From Guptibacillus hwajinpoensis (GTDB lineage: Bacteria; Bacillota; Bacilli; Bacillales; Bacillaceae_O), in assembly GCA_016841765.1 (NCBI GenBank), contig JAENYN010000034.1:1-51622 (forward strand): a DNA stretch of 51,622 nt. Reading direction: 5' to 3'. Each line of letters starts with the position of its first letter. Within the stretch, counting starts at the first letter, position 1. The position numbers were made by a program, and so were the translations under genes. A model generated the notes under the pieces. The model saw nothing but the letters and a program-made list of their open reading frames with translations, did not search any database and was not told where the DNA came from. Shown piece after piece: positions 8,721-17,654 of the stretch.

Positions 8721-10547
8721 TTGAACGAACAAGAATTGATAAGGTTTTCCGTTGAATTAATTAATAGAAACATCGAAAAAATCTTAGGATCTTTAAAAGG
8801 TTATGGATCGGAAAAAATAAAACAACACCAAGTAAAAACAGGGAAAGCATTTAAGGATTATTTAGAGTCGGCAATAATAAAATATAGTAAAGTGAAAACT
8901 GTTATTTACGGAGCAACACCGGTATTCCTATACTCAACATATACTGAATTAAATCTAAAGGATAGTTACGATAATATTATAACTGCTAGTAATGTAAGTA
9001 ACTTATTGAAGTTTGACAATAATTTAATTATTTCGGGAATTGCTGGGAGTGGTAAATCAACTTTATTAAAATATTTGTTTCTTAATAGCATTGAAAATGG
9101 AAATCATATTCCAATTTTTATTGAATTAAGAGATATTAATAATACAGAGTTATCTTTTATAGAATTCATTTACACTTCCCTTGAAAAGTTAAACTTTAAT
9201 TTAAAAAAAGAAGATTTGGTAACTGCATTAGAATCTGGGAATCTGATATTTTTCCTTGATGGCTTAGATGAAGTGAGTTATATAATAAGAGATAAAATTG
9301 AGAAAGGTATTATTGAATTATCTAGTAAATACAATAAAAATTTCTTTTTAATAAGCTCTAGACCAAATGAAAATTTCATTGGTTGGAATACATATACAGA
9401 ATTAGAAGTACTGCCTTTATCAAAACAACAAGCAATGAATTTAGTCGATCAAATTGATTACTTTCCATTGGAAACTAGAAATCGATTTTTGGATGAATTA
9501 AAATCTATTTTGTATGAGGAACATTATTCATTTGCTTCCAATCCGCTACTTTTGACTATAATGTATCTCTCTTTTTCTTTTAATGCAAATATATCTAGGA
9601 AAATAAATGGGTTTTACGAAGATGCTTTTGAGGCTTTGTATAGAAGGCATGATGCTTCTAAACTTGGCTTTAGAAGAAAAAAATACTTAGATTTAGATAT
9701 AAGAGATTTCAAAAGTGTTCTTTCATGCTTCTCGCTGTTATCATATTTTCGAGGTTACTACGAATTTTCTTCATCACAGTTAATAAAATTTATTGATGAA
9801 TCTAAGGAGATAACACAACAATTAGAAATTAACAGCGAAAAGTTCTTTTTAGATATGTATAACTCAATAAATATCCTTATTAGAGATGGTCAAAAGTATG
9901 TTTTCTCACATAGAACTTTCCAAGAGTATTTTAGTGCATTTTATATTTCACAATTACCAAAAGAATTAAAACCAAATTTTATCACTAAAATATTTAAAGA
10001 AAGACCCTTAGATAAAGTGCTTGATTTTTTGTTTGAAAACGACAGACAGAATTTAGAAGTATTCCTTATAATCCCATACTTTGAAGAAATAAAGGACAAA
10101 ATAGAATTCGGAAGTAAAGGTTGGGAATGGAAATATATTAGCTTATTATATAATACGGTAATTATTAATAATAAAAATGAAGAAAAAGTGTCTTTCTTAA
10201 ACAATTCAAACAATGAGTACAATGTAATGAACTTAATAACAAGACTATATTTTCAAAATGAATGGAGCTACGGTTCTACAAAATCTGAAGAATTAACAAA
10301 CGAAATTTACGCATCACTATCTTCTTATTCAAGATCAGGCCCTATAAATAATGTGACAATTAGTATAGATCAGTATGTAGATAAAAACATAAAACAAGAT
10401 ATTCTTCAGCTATCTAATATTAAAATAAAACAGTTTATCGAAGCAAATAAAATTATAGAGAAAATAAAAACCAAATACTCAGTCAAAGAAAGGACACTAA
10501 CTGATCTGTTATTAAACACTAATCTAAACAGTTCTAAATATTCCTGA
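8721..10547 (+). CDS. NACHT-domain STAND NTPase, probable anti-phage protein
   Basis: A 608-residue protein. An N-terminal helical domain of about 95 residues precedes a NACHT NTPase: Walker A GIAGSGKST (about 106-114), Walker B LIFFLDGLDEV (about 175-185), sensor LISSRP, the SFASNPLLLTIM segment (270-281) and the SHRTFQEYF motif (396-404) seen in bacterial NACHT proteins. The last 190 residues are unrecognised and may be the ligand-sensing part. Bacterial NACHT proteins (bNACHT, relatives of animal NLRs) sense phage components and stop infected cells. TTG at 8721 is preferred because AGGTGGG precedes it; GTG at 8712 is the alternative. The gene is very AT-rich, unlike the flanking core genes, and has no clear effector domain. 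Confidence 0.85.
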   Translation: MNEQELIRFSVELINRNIEKILGSLKGYGSEKIKQHQVKTGKAFKDYLESAIIKYSKVKTVIYGATPVFLYSTYTELNLKDSYDNIITASNVSNLLKFDNNLIISGIAGSGKSTLLKYLFLNSIENGNHIPIFIELRDINNTELSFIEFIYTSLEKLNFNLKKEDLVTALESGNLIFFLDGLDEVSYIIRDKIEKGIIELSSKYNKNFFLISSRPNENFIGWNTYTELEVLPLSKQQAMNLVDQIDYFPLETRNRFLDELKSILYEEHYSFASNPLLLTIMYLSFSFNANISRKINGFYEDAFEALYRRHDASKLGFRRKKYLDLDIRDFKSVLSCFSLLSYFRGYYEFSSSQLIKFIDESKEITQQLEINSEKFFLDMYNSINILIRDGQKYVFSHRTFQEYFSAFYISQLPKELKPNFITKIFKERPLDKVLDFLFENDRQNLEVFLIIPYFEEIKDKIEFGSKGWEWKYISLLYNTVIINNKNEEKVSFLNNSNNEYNVMNLITRLYFQNEWSYGSTKSEELTNEIYASLSSYSRSGPINNVTISIDQYVDKNIKQDILQLSNIKIKQFIEANKIIEKIKTKYSVKERTLTDLLLNTNLNSSKYS

Positions 10548-10661
10548 CTTAAAATTTAGTCATAACGGTTGACTACAATAAACTAACCAAGCATAACTTA
10601 GGGTTAAAAGAATTTGTTTTCTAGGATGCAACCGAAAGTTATCGGGTCGTATCCAGTGAAT

Positions 10662-10693
10662 ATCAGGAACTTGAGAGGGGACCGGTTCCTGAT
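10662..10693 (+). other. Hairpin downstream of the NACHT gene
   Basis: ATCAGGAAC and GTTCCTGAT are perfect 9-bp arms around a 14-base purine-rich loop. No T-run follows, so this is a structured 3' element or recombination-related palindrome rather than a classical terminator. Confidence 0.4.
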
Positions 10694-10749
10694 AAGGTTT
10701 ATTATAGGAAGTTGAGGGAAAGCTTATTGTTCTGTCGGGAAAATTTCCA

Positions 10750-10767
10750 AGTAGACATAATATATAT
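10750..10767. repeat. Right copy of 18-bp direct repeat
   Basis: Identical to 7106-7123 and in the same orientation. It lies about 200 bases after the NACHT stop codon. The intervening segment is about 3.6 kb. Confidence 0.5.
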
Positions 10768-10841
10768 TATCGGAAGTTAAATACAAATCACGAAATTGGT
10801 ATCAAAAACCAAGTATTCTTTTGATAGTGAGACAAAATAAA

Positions 10842-10874
10842 AACTAAATTGATACTTACTACATCAATTTAGTT
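10842..10874 (-). terminator. Minus-strand intrinsic terminator
   Basis: AACTAAATTGAT and ATCAATTTAGTT are perfect 12-bp arms with a 9-base loop. On the minus strand the hairpin is followed by TTTTATTTT. It probably ends transcripts arriving from the hydrolase gene at 11211-12068. Confidence 0.65.
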
Positions 10875-11210
10875 CCTTAGCTTTATAATCACTTTTAGTT
10901 TTTCATCATTTAAATCTGCAATTGTTTTTCATAGGAATTTGCTTAATTTGAACGCTGCTATATTTGAAACTTAATTATACACCACAAAGCGTCCAGTCAG
11001 TTTTATGGATGAATTCCGATGATCCATTAGCTCTGAAATTGTTTTTTAACCAGTATTTTTGGATGTCAGCAAATTAACTGTTTTTTTACTGGCTGCACAG
11101 TTCAGTCTCACTTCTATATGTCCAATTTACAAATTGGAATTGTTTTTCGTTTTTGTTTACATAATACGATTATGGAAACCTGACCCTGTGCGTCTGATTT
11201 TCTTCATCGT

Positions 11211-12068
11211 TTATATGGATTGATTTATTTGCTGCCAGGCCCGCACCAGCTGCTCTGCTATCGGGTCTATGACATCCTTATCCATCAAATAACCATAATG
11301 GGATGCTGGATTCCAGCTTCGCAGCAGGTTCCCGGCGTTGATTTCATAGTCTTTTGTTACAGATTGGGAGAACTCTTCGTTTAAGTTTTTGAGCGGATAG
11401 CCCAGGATATCATCCCTGTCATAAAAATTAAGCCACTTCCCTTCGGCATGTTCATATATGTCATTTAGTACAGGCGAAGGAATGCGTATCGGCCGGGTGA
11501 AGTCATGGTATCTTAAGCTCCAAAGCGGCAGCGGTGAGCCCATTGTAAAGAAAAGCATAAGTGTATCCCCTTTTTCGATCGGCTCGGCACCGTTTCTTAA
11601 AAAGGTGCACCTTTCCCTCCGGTATTGCAGATCATAAAGGAAATTTGCTGCAATGACGCTGCCGAGACTATGGGAAATCATGCATAACGGTGCTTTTGGG
11701 CCTGCTTTTTCACCCAGGCTTGTCAGGGCATCCCCTACTTTTTTATGAACCCGTTCATAATTATGCTCCAGCGATTCTACAGGTTGGTAAGCGATTGCAT
11801 CTGCAAGGAAATGGATGACGAAACGGCGCAGATCTTTGAAATGCAGGTCGCTCTCTTCAACAAGGTTCTCGTATAACCGGTCTTCATCTTCTTCAAATAC
11901 ATCTGCCCAGTAAACCGGTTCAATTACGAGGGCTTCTTCAGGCTTTTCGATAAAGGGCTCGGCTTTCCTCATAAATGCGTCTATTATTGCTGTAATGAAA
12001 GCATCGGCATACGTTTCGCGCTGACTGCCTATTCCGTGCATGATTGCCACTGCTAATTTTTGGGCCAT
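11211..12068 (-). CDS. Alpha/beta hydrolase, 285 residues
   Basis: The N-terminal LAVAIMHGIGSQ strand-loop holds the oxyanion region of the alpha/beta hydrolase fold. The nucleophile elbow is SHSLGS, so the middle serine is the expected nucleophile. A late His (NPASHYGY) is a candidate catalytic base. No signal peptide is present. ATG at 12068 follows AGGAGGG. It is a single gene, divergent from the acyl-CoA synthetase at 12271. The nearest family idea is a cytoplasmic esterase/lipase or GPI-inositol deacylase-like hydrolase; the substrate is unknown. Confidence 0.78.
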   Translation of the reverse strand: MAQKLAVAIMHGIGSQRETYADAFITAIIDAFMRKAEPFIEKPEEALVIEPVYWADVFEEDEDRLYENLVEESDLHFKDLRRFVIHFLADAIAYQPVESLEHNYERVHKKVGDALTSLGEKAGPKAPLCMISHSLGSVIAANFLYDLQYRRERCTFLRNGAEPIEKGDTLMLFFTMGSPLPLWSLRYHDFTRPIRIPSPVLNDIYEHAEGKWLNFYDRDDILGYPLKNLNEEFSQSVTKDYEINAGNLLRSWNPASHYGYLMDKDVIDPIAEQLVRAWQQINQSI

Positions 12069-12270
12069 CTCAATCCCTCCTGTTGCGAATTATCCTTTTA
12101 CAAGACGTTCGATATCCTCTGGCAGCATCCTTCGCAGTCTTTGTTTTTTCTGTAAAAATATCTTTTCAAGTTAAATTTTTTAAATGAAGCTTCTTTTATT
12201 ATACAATAAGGATAGCAGCATTTTTCAGAATGTTCTAATACTTTATTACTATAGTTTTGGGGGGATTCAA

Positions 12271-14238
12271 TTGTCAATGGTTCCAGTTTGGTTTCCGGAT
12301 GAAGACATAGTGAAGTCGTCGCGTATGTATCAATGGATGAAAGCGCTGGGTTTTTCGGATTATGAGGAGTTTCTGAAAAAATCTGTAGAAGATATCGAGT
12401 GGTTTTGGACAGAGGCGGAAAAAGCGCTTGGAATCCAGTGGTTCCAGTCATACCGGCAAACGCTTGAAACGCCAAAAGGCATGAAATGGCCCGATTGGTA
12501 TGTAGGAGGCAAGTTGAACGCCACTCATGATGCGGTGGAAAAATGGGCGAAGTCGCCGGACTATGAAAGCAAAACCGCCCTTATCTGGGAAAGTGACAGC
12601 GGAGAAACGGTCACGTACACGTATAAACAGCTGGATGAAGCGGTGACCAAAGCGGCTGGAGGATTAAAAGCTTCAGGTATCCGCAAAGGGGATGTCATTA
12701 CGATATATATGCCGATGATTCCCGAAACGGTCATTGCGATGCTTGCTGCCGCAAAAATAGGGGCAATCTTTTCCCCGGCTTTTTCCGGATACGGCGCCGA
12801 AGCTGTTGCTGCCAGGATAAATGCCTCAGAGGCAAAAATGCTGATCACGGCTGACGGATATAAGCGCCGCGGCAAGGAAATCGCCATGAAAGATGAGGCT
12901 GACCGTGCTGCCGCATTATCCCCTTCCATTGAAAAAGTTGTCGTTGTCAAACGGCTCGGCACGATGACAAAATGGAATGAAAACCATGATTTGTACTGGG
13001 ATGACTTTCTTGAACGCGGAAATGAAAGCCCTGTCATGACGGAAAAGATGGAAAGCGATGATCCGATGATGCTGATTTATACATCCGGCACGACCGGGAA
13101 ACCGAAAGGGGCAGTACACACCCATTCCGGCTTTCCGTTCAAATCAGCATTCGATGCGGGATTCGGGATGGATGTCAAACAGGGAGATACATTATTCTGG
13201 TATACAGATATGGGCTGGATGATGGGTCCTTTCCTTGTGTTCGGAGGTTTGCTGAACGGTGCAGCGATCGTCATGTTTGAAGGCACTCCGGACTATCCAA
13301 ACCCCGATCGGTTGTGGGAACTTGTGGAAAAACATCATGTTTCGCATCTGGGCATTTCCCCTACCCTTATCCGCTCGTTAATGAAGCACGGAGAGGATTG
13401 GGTGGAACGCCATGATATTTCGACATTGCGGGTTATCGGCTCAACCGGTGAACCATGGAATCCTGAGCCGTGGATGTGGCTGTTCGAATCGGTGTGCAAG
13501 AAAAAGGTGCCGATCTTCAACTACTCCGGCGGTACCGAGATTTCAGGCGGCATTCTTGGCAATGTCTTATTGAAGCCGATTGCTCCCATCACCTTTAATT
13601 CCCCGCTCCCTGGCATGGATGTGCACGTCTATAATGAAAATGGGGAAAGCGTATTAAATGAAGTCGGGGAACTGGTCATTAAAAAGCCGTGGGTCGGCAT
13701 GACGAGAGGTTTCTGGAAAGAGCCCGAACGGTATGAAGAAGCGTACTGGAGCCGATGGAAGGATACGTGGGTTCACGGAGATTGGGTCATTAAAGATGAA
13801 GACGGATACTGGACGATCACCGGCCGCTCGGATGATATTCTTAATGTAGCCGGCAAACGGCTTGGCCCTGCTGAAATGGAATCCATCCTTGTGGAGCATG
13901 ATGGTGTCGTTGAAGCCGGCACAATTGGTATTCCCGATGATGTGAAAGGTGAAGCGGCCGTCTGCTTTGCTGTTCTGAAGGATGGATATGAGCCTACAGA
14001 TGAAATCAAACAGGAGCTGATCGGCCTGGTTGCAACCAAGCTTGGCAAAGCACTCAAGCCCAAAGAAATTCACTTTGTGGATGACCTGCCGAAGACACGG
14101 AACGCCAAAGTCATGCGGCGCGCCATTAAAGCGGCGTATCTCAATAAAGATGCAGGTGATTTATCATCACTTGAAAATCCTGGTGTTGTTGATGTAATCA
14201 GGAAACTCGGCACCAAAACCGGTGAAGCGCCGGCATAA
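12271..14238 (+). CDS. AMP-dependent acyl-CoA synthetase, acetyl-CoA synthetase type
   Basis: A 655-residue ANL-superfamily enzyme that activates a short carboxylate through an acyl-AMP to its CoA thioester. The P-loop-like YTSGTTGKPKG motif, the GSTGEPW and TEISGG strands, the GRSDDILNVAGKR hinge and the C-terminal PKTRNAKVMRR lysine region are all present. The N-terminal 100 residues (WFWTEAEKALGI) match the cap of acetyl/propionyl-CoA synthetases. The frame extends upstream to ATG 12184, but GGGGGGA precedes TTG 12271, with ATG 12277 as an alternative. It is monocistronic and convergent with the small membrane gene at 14409. Substrate might be acetate, propionate or acetoacetate; sequence alone does not decide. 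Confidence 0.88.
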   Translation: MSMVPVWFPDEDIVKSSRMYQWMKALGFSDYEEFLKKSVEDIEWFWTEAEKALGIQWFQSYRQTLETPKGMKWPDWYVGGKLNATHDAVEKWAKSPDYESKTALIWESDSGETVTYTYKQLDEAVTKAAGGLKASGIRKGDVITIYMPMIPETVIAMLAAAKIGAIFSPAFSGYGAEAVAARINASEAKMLITADGYKRRGKEIAMKDEADRAAALSPSIEKVVVVKRLGTMTKWNENHDLYWDDFLERGNESPVMTEKMESDDPMMLIYTSGTTGKPKGAVHTHSGFPFKSAFDAGFGMDVKQGDTLFWYTDMGWMMGPFLVFGGLLNGAAIVMFEGTPDYPNPDRLWELVEKHHVSHLGISPTLIRSLMKHGEDWVERHDISTLRVIGSTGEPWNPEPWMWLFESVCKKKVPIFNYSGGTEISGGILGNVLLKPIAPITFNSPLPGMDVHVYNENGESVLNEVGELVIKKPWVGMTRGFWKEPERYEEAYWSRWKDTWVHGDWVIKDEDGYWTITGRSDDILNVAGKRLGPAEMESILVEHDGVVEAGTIGIPDDVKGEAAVCFAVLKDGYEPTDEIKQELIGLVATKLGKALKPKEIHFVDDLPKTRNAKVMRRAIKAAYLNKDAGDLSSLENPGVVDVIRKLGTKTGEAPA

Positions 14239-14332
14239 TAACAGCCCCTTTGAAATCGATCTGGCACCTTTGATTAAAAGGGATTTCTCAATCCATTTTG
14301 TACCTGACTCTTCAGCATGGTATATAAAAAAC

Positions 14333-14376
14333 AAACAAAGAGGCATTGCAAACATTTTGCTCATGCCTCTTTGTTT
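14333..14376. terminator. Bidirectional intrinsic terminator
   Basis: AAACAAAGAGGCA and TGCCTCTTTGTTT are perfect 13-bp arms with an 18-base loop, bordered by A-rich and T-rich sequence. It ends both the synthetase gene from the left and the small membrane gene from the right. Confidence 0.85.
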
Positions 14377-14408
14377 TGGCTGCCATTTACAGCCCTTTTT
14401 ATCCCCTT

Positions 14409-14645
14409 TCAGTTCAATCGTTTGCTACGGGCTTTTACGATACGTTCCACAATGAATCCAACCCCTAACCCGAAAGCAATTGGCAGAAATGCAAATTCCA
14501 CATCAAAAATCACATCTTCTTTTAACGGCTCATTTTGAAATAACTTAATTTCGAATACATCAATATCAAAGACAGAACCAGTTAAAAAAAGTAATCCCAT
14601 TGTCGCGATCGATGATAATAATGGAATCCATAAAAGCTTTTTCAT
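14409..14645 (-). CDS. Small membrane protein, 78 residues
   Basis: It starts at ATG 14645 after GGAGG. Two hydrophobic segments are visible: an N-terminal one (about 4-24, LLWIPLLSSIATMGLLFLTG) and a second (about 51-67, AFLPIAFGLGVGFIVERI), separated by an acidic loop. It is probably a two-pass membrane protein with a basic C-terminal tail. The family is not recognised. The only neighbour it could share a transcript with is the leucine operon upstream, but a terminator separates them. Confidence 0.72.
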   Translation of the reverse strand: MKKLLWIPLLSSIATMGLLFLTGSVFDIDVFEIKLFQNEPLKEDVIFDVEFAFLPIAFGLGVGFIVERIVKARSKRLN

Positions 14646-14809
14646 AAAAAACCTCCGCGTAAACTTAAATAACGTTCTTTATAGCTGAGCAATCCTCATC
14701 TTAACTTTACCGTGAATAGCCACCATGTAAATCCATGAATCGCAAAGGATTTAAATGATCATAACCTCTTTTGCCCCAAATTCACTAAATTTTTGGCACA
14801 AACAAAAAA

Positions 14810-14842
14810 TGCGATACAAAATGCCATGCAAATTGTATCGCA
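14810..14842 (-). terminator. Terminator of the leucine degradation operon
   Basis: TGCGATACAA and TTGTATCGCA are perfect 10-bp arms. On the minus strand they are followed by TTTTTTGTTTG. It lies about 70 bases past the yngE stop codon. Confidence 0.85.
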
Positions 14843-14911
14843 AATTAACTTAAGATTTATTGTTTTCTCCCCTTCAAAACGGATTAAGAGCCGATTCGAA
14901 TGTCTCTCTGT

Positions 14912-16441
14912 TTAGACCGGATATACACCATGCTTTCGGTCTGTGAAAGTCACATTTTTTGATTCATAAGCTTCAAAACGGGTGACCAACTCATCTCTCA
15001 GCTTATTTCCGGCTACGATATCATCGATGATCATCTCAGATGCAAGATGATAAATGTTGATATCCTCCTTGTACTCCTCGCGTTTTTCCTGAATGAACGC
15101 CGGACGTTCTTCTTCCGGCAAAGAAGCGATCTTATTGGCATAAACGGCATTGACTGCCGCTTCCGGACCCATGACGGCAATTTGGGCTGACGGCAAAGCA
15201 AGGGTGCAATCCGGCTCGAATGCCGGCCCTGCCATGGCGTATAAGCCGGCTCCGTATGCTTTTCGGACGACGACGGAAATTTTCGGCACTGTCACTTCAC
15301 TCATCGCTGCAATCATTTTGGCTCCATGCCGGATGATGCCTGCCCGTTCCACTTTCGTTCCGATCATGAAGCCCGGAATGTCGGCAAGGAACAGCAGCGG
15401 GATATTGAATGCATCGCAAAGCGTGATGAATTTGGCGGCCTTGTCGGCAGAATCATGGAAAAGCACACCGCCTTTCACACGCGGCTGGTTGGCGATGATG
15501 CCGACCGTTTTCCCATCCATCCTCGCCAGTCCTGTAATCAGCTCCGGCGCGAATAGCTTCTTGATTTCGCAAAAGGAGTCTTCATCAATAAGCCTGTTGA
15601 TCAAATCATACATATTGAACGGTGCATTCTGATTGGCCGGAATCAAGTCTTCGATCGTTTTTTCGAATTCTTTCGGCTTACCTGCTGCCGCTTTTGCTGG
15701 TTTTTCCGCATAGCTTGCCGGAAAATAAGAAAGATAACGGCGGGCAAAGCTCAATGCTTCCTGTTCATCTTTCACAAGCACATCCCCTACGCCGGATGTC
15801 GAGCAATGCATCCGGGCGCCGCCCATCTCTTCAAGCGACACTTTTTCACCAATAACCATTTCAGCCATACGCGGTGAACCGAGATACATGGATGCATTTC
15901 CTTCCACCATCACGACGATATCACAAAATGCCGGGATATATGCGCCGCCTGCAGCCGAAGGCCCGAATAGCAGGCATACTTGCGGCACTTTTCCCGAAAG
16001 CTTCACTTGATTGTAAAAAATCCGTCCCGCTCCGCGCCGGCCCGGGAACATTTCGATCTGGTCGGTAATTCTGGCACCGGCTGAGTCAACAAGATAAAGC
16101 ATCGGCACTTCCAGTTTGTCCGCCGTTTCCTGGATCCGGATGATTTTTTCTACCGTGCGCGCCCCCCATGATCCCGCTTTGACAGTCGAGTCATTTGCCA
16201 TGACGCAAACCGTTTGCCCGTTCACTTTGCCGATGCCGGTGACAACCCCGTCTGCGGGCAGTCCTTCCGCCTCTGAATTGGCAAAAAAGGCGTCTTCCAC
16301 ATCAATCCCGTCATCAAACAGAAGCTCAAGCCGTTCCCTTACAAACAGCTTGCCTTTTTCTGCATTTTTTTCATGGTATTTTTCCAGCCCGCCCTTTTTG
16401 ATTTTTTCGGTACGCTCTTTCAGTACGTCTTCTACTGACAT
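14912..16441 (-). CDS. yngE: Methylcrotonyl-CoA carboxylase carboxyltransferase (beta) subunit
   Basis: A 509-residue carboxyltransferase of the PccB/MccB family. It transfers the carboxyl from biotin to 3-methylcrotonyl-CoA in leucine breakdown. Two crotonase-like halves are visible, with the acyl-CoA/biotin pocket glycine motifs (FGPSAAGGAYIPAFCD, VVVRKAYGAGLYAM). The frame runs far upstream into yngG in another frame, but the ATG at 16441 has AAGGAGG at proper spacing and MSVEDVLKERTEK is the natural N-terminus. It is the last gene of the operon. In B. subtilis yngF lies between yngG and yngE; here only 49 bases separate them. Confidence 0.92.
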   Translation of the reverse strand: MSVEDVLKERTEKIKKGGLEKYHEKNAEKGKLFVRERLELLFDDGIDVEDAFFANSEAEGLPADGVVTGIGKVNGQTVCVMANDSTVKAGSWGARTVEKIIRIQETADKLEVPMLYLVDSAGARITDQIEMFPGRRGAGRIFYNQVKLSGKVPQVCLLFGPSAAGGAYIPAFCDIVVMVEGNASMYLGSPRMAEMVIGEKVSLEEMGGARMHCSTSGVGDVLVKDEQEALSFARRYLSYFPASYAEKPAKAAAGKPKEFEKTIEDLIPANQNAPFNMYDLINRLIDEDSFCEIKKLFAPELITGLARMDGKTVGIIANQPRVKGGVLFHDSADKAAKFITLCDAFNIPLLFLADIPGFMIGTKVERAGIIRHGAKMIAAMSEVTVPKISVVVRKAYGAGLYAMAGPAFEPDCTLALPSAQIAVMGPEAAVNAVYANKIASLPEEERPAFIQEKREEYKEDINIYHLASEMIIDDIVAGNKLRDELVTRFEAYESKNVTFTDRKHGVYPV

Positions 16442-16490
16442 GTCTTTTGCCTCCTTCGCTTTCGTTTCGATCGCTATCGCCCCCTGCACG

Positions 16491-17417
16491 TTAGACTGTC
16501 TTTTCTGTATTTTTGCCGTTAAGAATCTGCATTTGATGGCTTGCAAGCTCACGCCCGGTTTTTGCCTGTAAGTATTGGGCGGCTTCAAGCAGTTTATCGA
16601 GACCGATGCCTGTATTGATCCCCATGCCGTCAAGCATATAGAGCAAGTCATCTGTCGCAAGGTTGCCGGATGCTCCCGGTGCATACGGACAGCCGCCGAG
16701 TCCGCCAAGGGAACTGTCGACAGTTGCTATGCCGTAATCAAAAGCTGCCAATACGTTGGCCAGTGCCGTTCCCCTTGTGTTATGGAAATGGACCGCTGTC
16801 TGATCCAGCGGGATCCGTTTTGATAAATAATCAAGGATCTCGTGAACCTGGCGGGGATTTGCCACCCCGATCGTATCTCCAAGGGACAGTTCACTGATGC
16901 CCATATCAAAAAGCGATTCGGAAACACGCGCCACCTGGTCTGCGGCAACGGCCCCTTCGTACGGGCAGCCGAAGACAGTGGATACGTATCCCCGAACGGT
17001 TTTACCGGCTTTCAACGCTTCCGCAGTCACTTCCTTCAGAACAGGAAAGGTTTCTTCTATGGATTTGTTGATGTTGCTGCGGTTATGAGATTCGCTCGCT
17101 GACATGAAGACGGCCACTTCATCAATATCCGCCTCAAGGGCGAATTCCAGTCCCTTCATATTAGGAACGAGCGCCGCATAGGTGACGCCTTCTTCCCGGT
17201 TTATGGTGCGTGCGACTTCGCGAGCATCTTTCAATTGCGGAATCCACTTCGGGTTTACAAAAGACGTAATTTCGATGTAGCGGAGTCCGCTTTTTGACAA
17301 CTTATTGATCCATTCAATTTTAGTTTCTGTTGGTATGAATGTTTTCTCATTTTGCAGTCCGTCGCGCGGACCCACCTCTTTTATCGTGACGGCTTCAGGG
17401 TAGTTCATGCCGGTCAT
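16491..17417 (-). CDS. yngG: Hydroxymethylglutaryl-CoA lyase
   Basis: A 308-residue TIM-barrel lyase of the HMGL-like family. It splits HMG-CoA into acetoacetate and acetyl-CoA, the last step of leucine catabolism. Visible signatures are EVGPRDGLQNE near the N-terminus (metal and substrate residues), HFHNTRGTALAN (metal His pair) and the GGLGGCPYAPGASGN loop with the catalytic Cys. The ATG at 17417 is chosen because GGAGGTGG ends five bases before it; TTG 17429 and ATG 17408 are alternatives. It follows yngHB by 14 bases. Confidence 0.93.
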   Translation of the reverse strand: MTGMNYPEAVTIKEVGPRDGLQNEKTFIPTETKIEWINKLSKSGLRYIEITSFVNPKWIPQLKDAREVARTINREEGVTYAALVPNMKGLEFALEADIDEVAVFMSASESHNRSNINKSIEETFPVLKEVTAEALKAGKTVRGYVSTVFGCPYEGAVAADQVARVSESLFDMGISELSLGDTIGVANPRQVHEILDYLSKRIPLDQTAVHFHNTRGTALANVLAAFDYGIATVDSSLGGLGGCPYAPGASGNLATDDLLYMLDGMGINTGIGLDKLLEAAQYLQAKTGRELASHQMQILNGKNTEKTV

Positions 17418-17431
17418 CCCCACCTCCAACT

Positions 17432-17644
17432 CTATTCTAATGTGACGAGGACATCTTCTTCGTTGACGAAATCGCCCTCATTGATTTTCACTTCCGCAAC
17501 GGTGCCGCCGGTTTCGGCAGCAATCGGAATTTCCATTTTCATCGATTCCAGGATGACGACATCCTGTCCTTCCTCAACCGTGTCACCCTGCTTCACTAAA
17601 ACTTTCCAGACGTTTCCTGCCATACTCGCTTTTACTTCATTCAT
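17432..17644 (-). CDS. yngHB: Biotin carboxyl carrier protein (biotinyl/lipoyl attachment)
   Basis: A 70-residue single-domain biotin carrier. The biotinylated lysine lies in ESMKME, preceded by the usual acidic strand and followed by IPIAAETGGTV. It carries carboxybiotin between YngH and YngE. ATG 17644 follows GTGAGG. It is encoded 10 bases after the biotin carboxylase, so carrier and carboxylase are separate proteins, as in the B. subtilis yng operon. Confidence 0.94.
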   Translation of the reverse strand: MNEVKASMAGNVWKVLVKQGDTVEEGQDVVILESMKMEIPIAAETGGTVAEVKINEGDFVNEEDVLVTLE

Positions 17645-17654
17645 TTCGATAACC

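Larger units (their letters stand above)
10548..11210. other. Gene-free right end of the AT-rich island
   Basis: No supported gene. The stretch holds a 9-bp inverted repeat (ATCAGGAAC/GTTCCTGAT, 10662-10693), the right copy of the direct repeat (10750-10767), a minus-strand terminator (10842-10874) and a perfect 8-bp-arm palindrome TCCAATTTACAAATTGGA (11121-11138). Confidence 0.55.

Noticed and set aside
6300-11200. Prophage or integrative element
   Set aside because: No integrase, transposase, phage structural or replication gene is present, and only short direct repeats were found. An accessory island is as far as the sequence goes.
14912-16708. Long N-terminal extension of the carboxyltransferase frame
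   Set aside because: The first 89 codons overlap yngG in another frame and have unnatural composition. The ATG at 16441 has a proper ribosome binding site.
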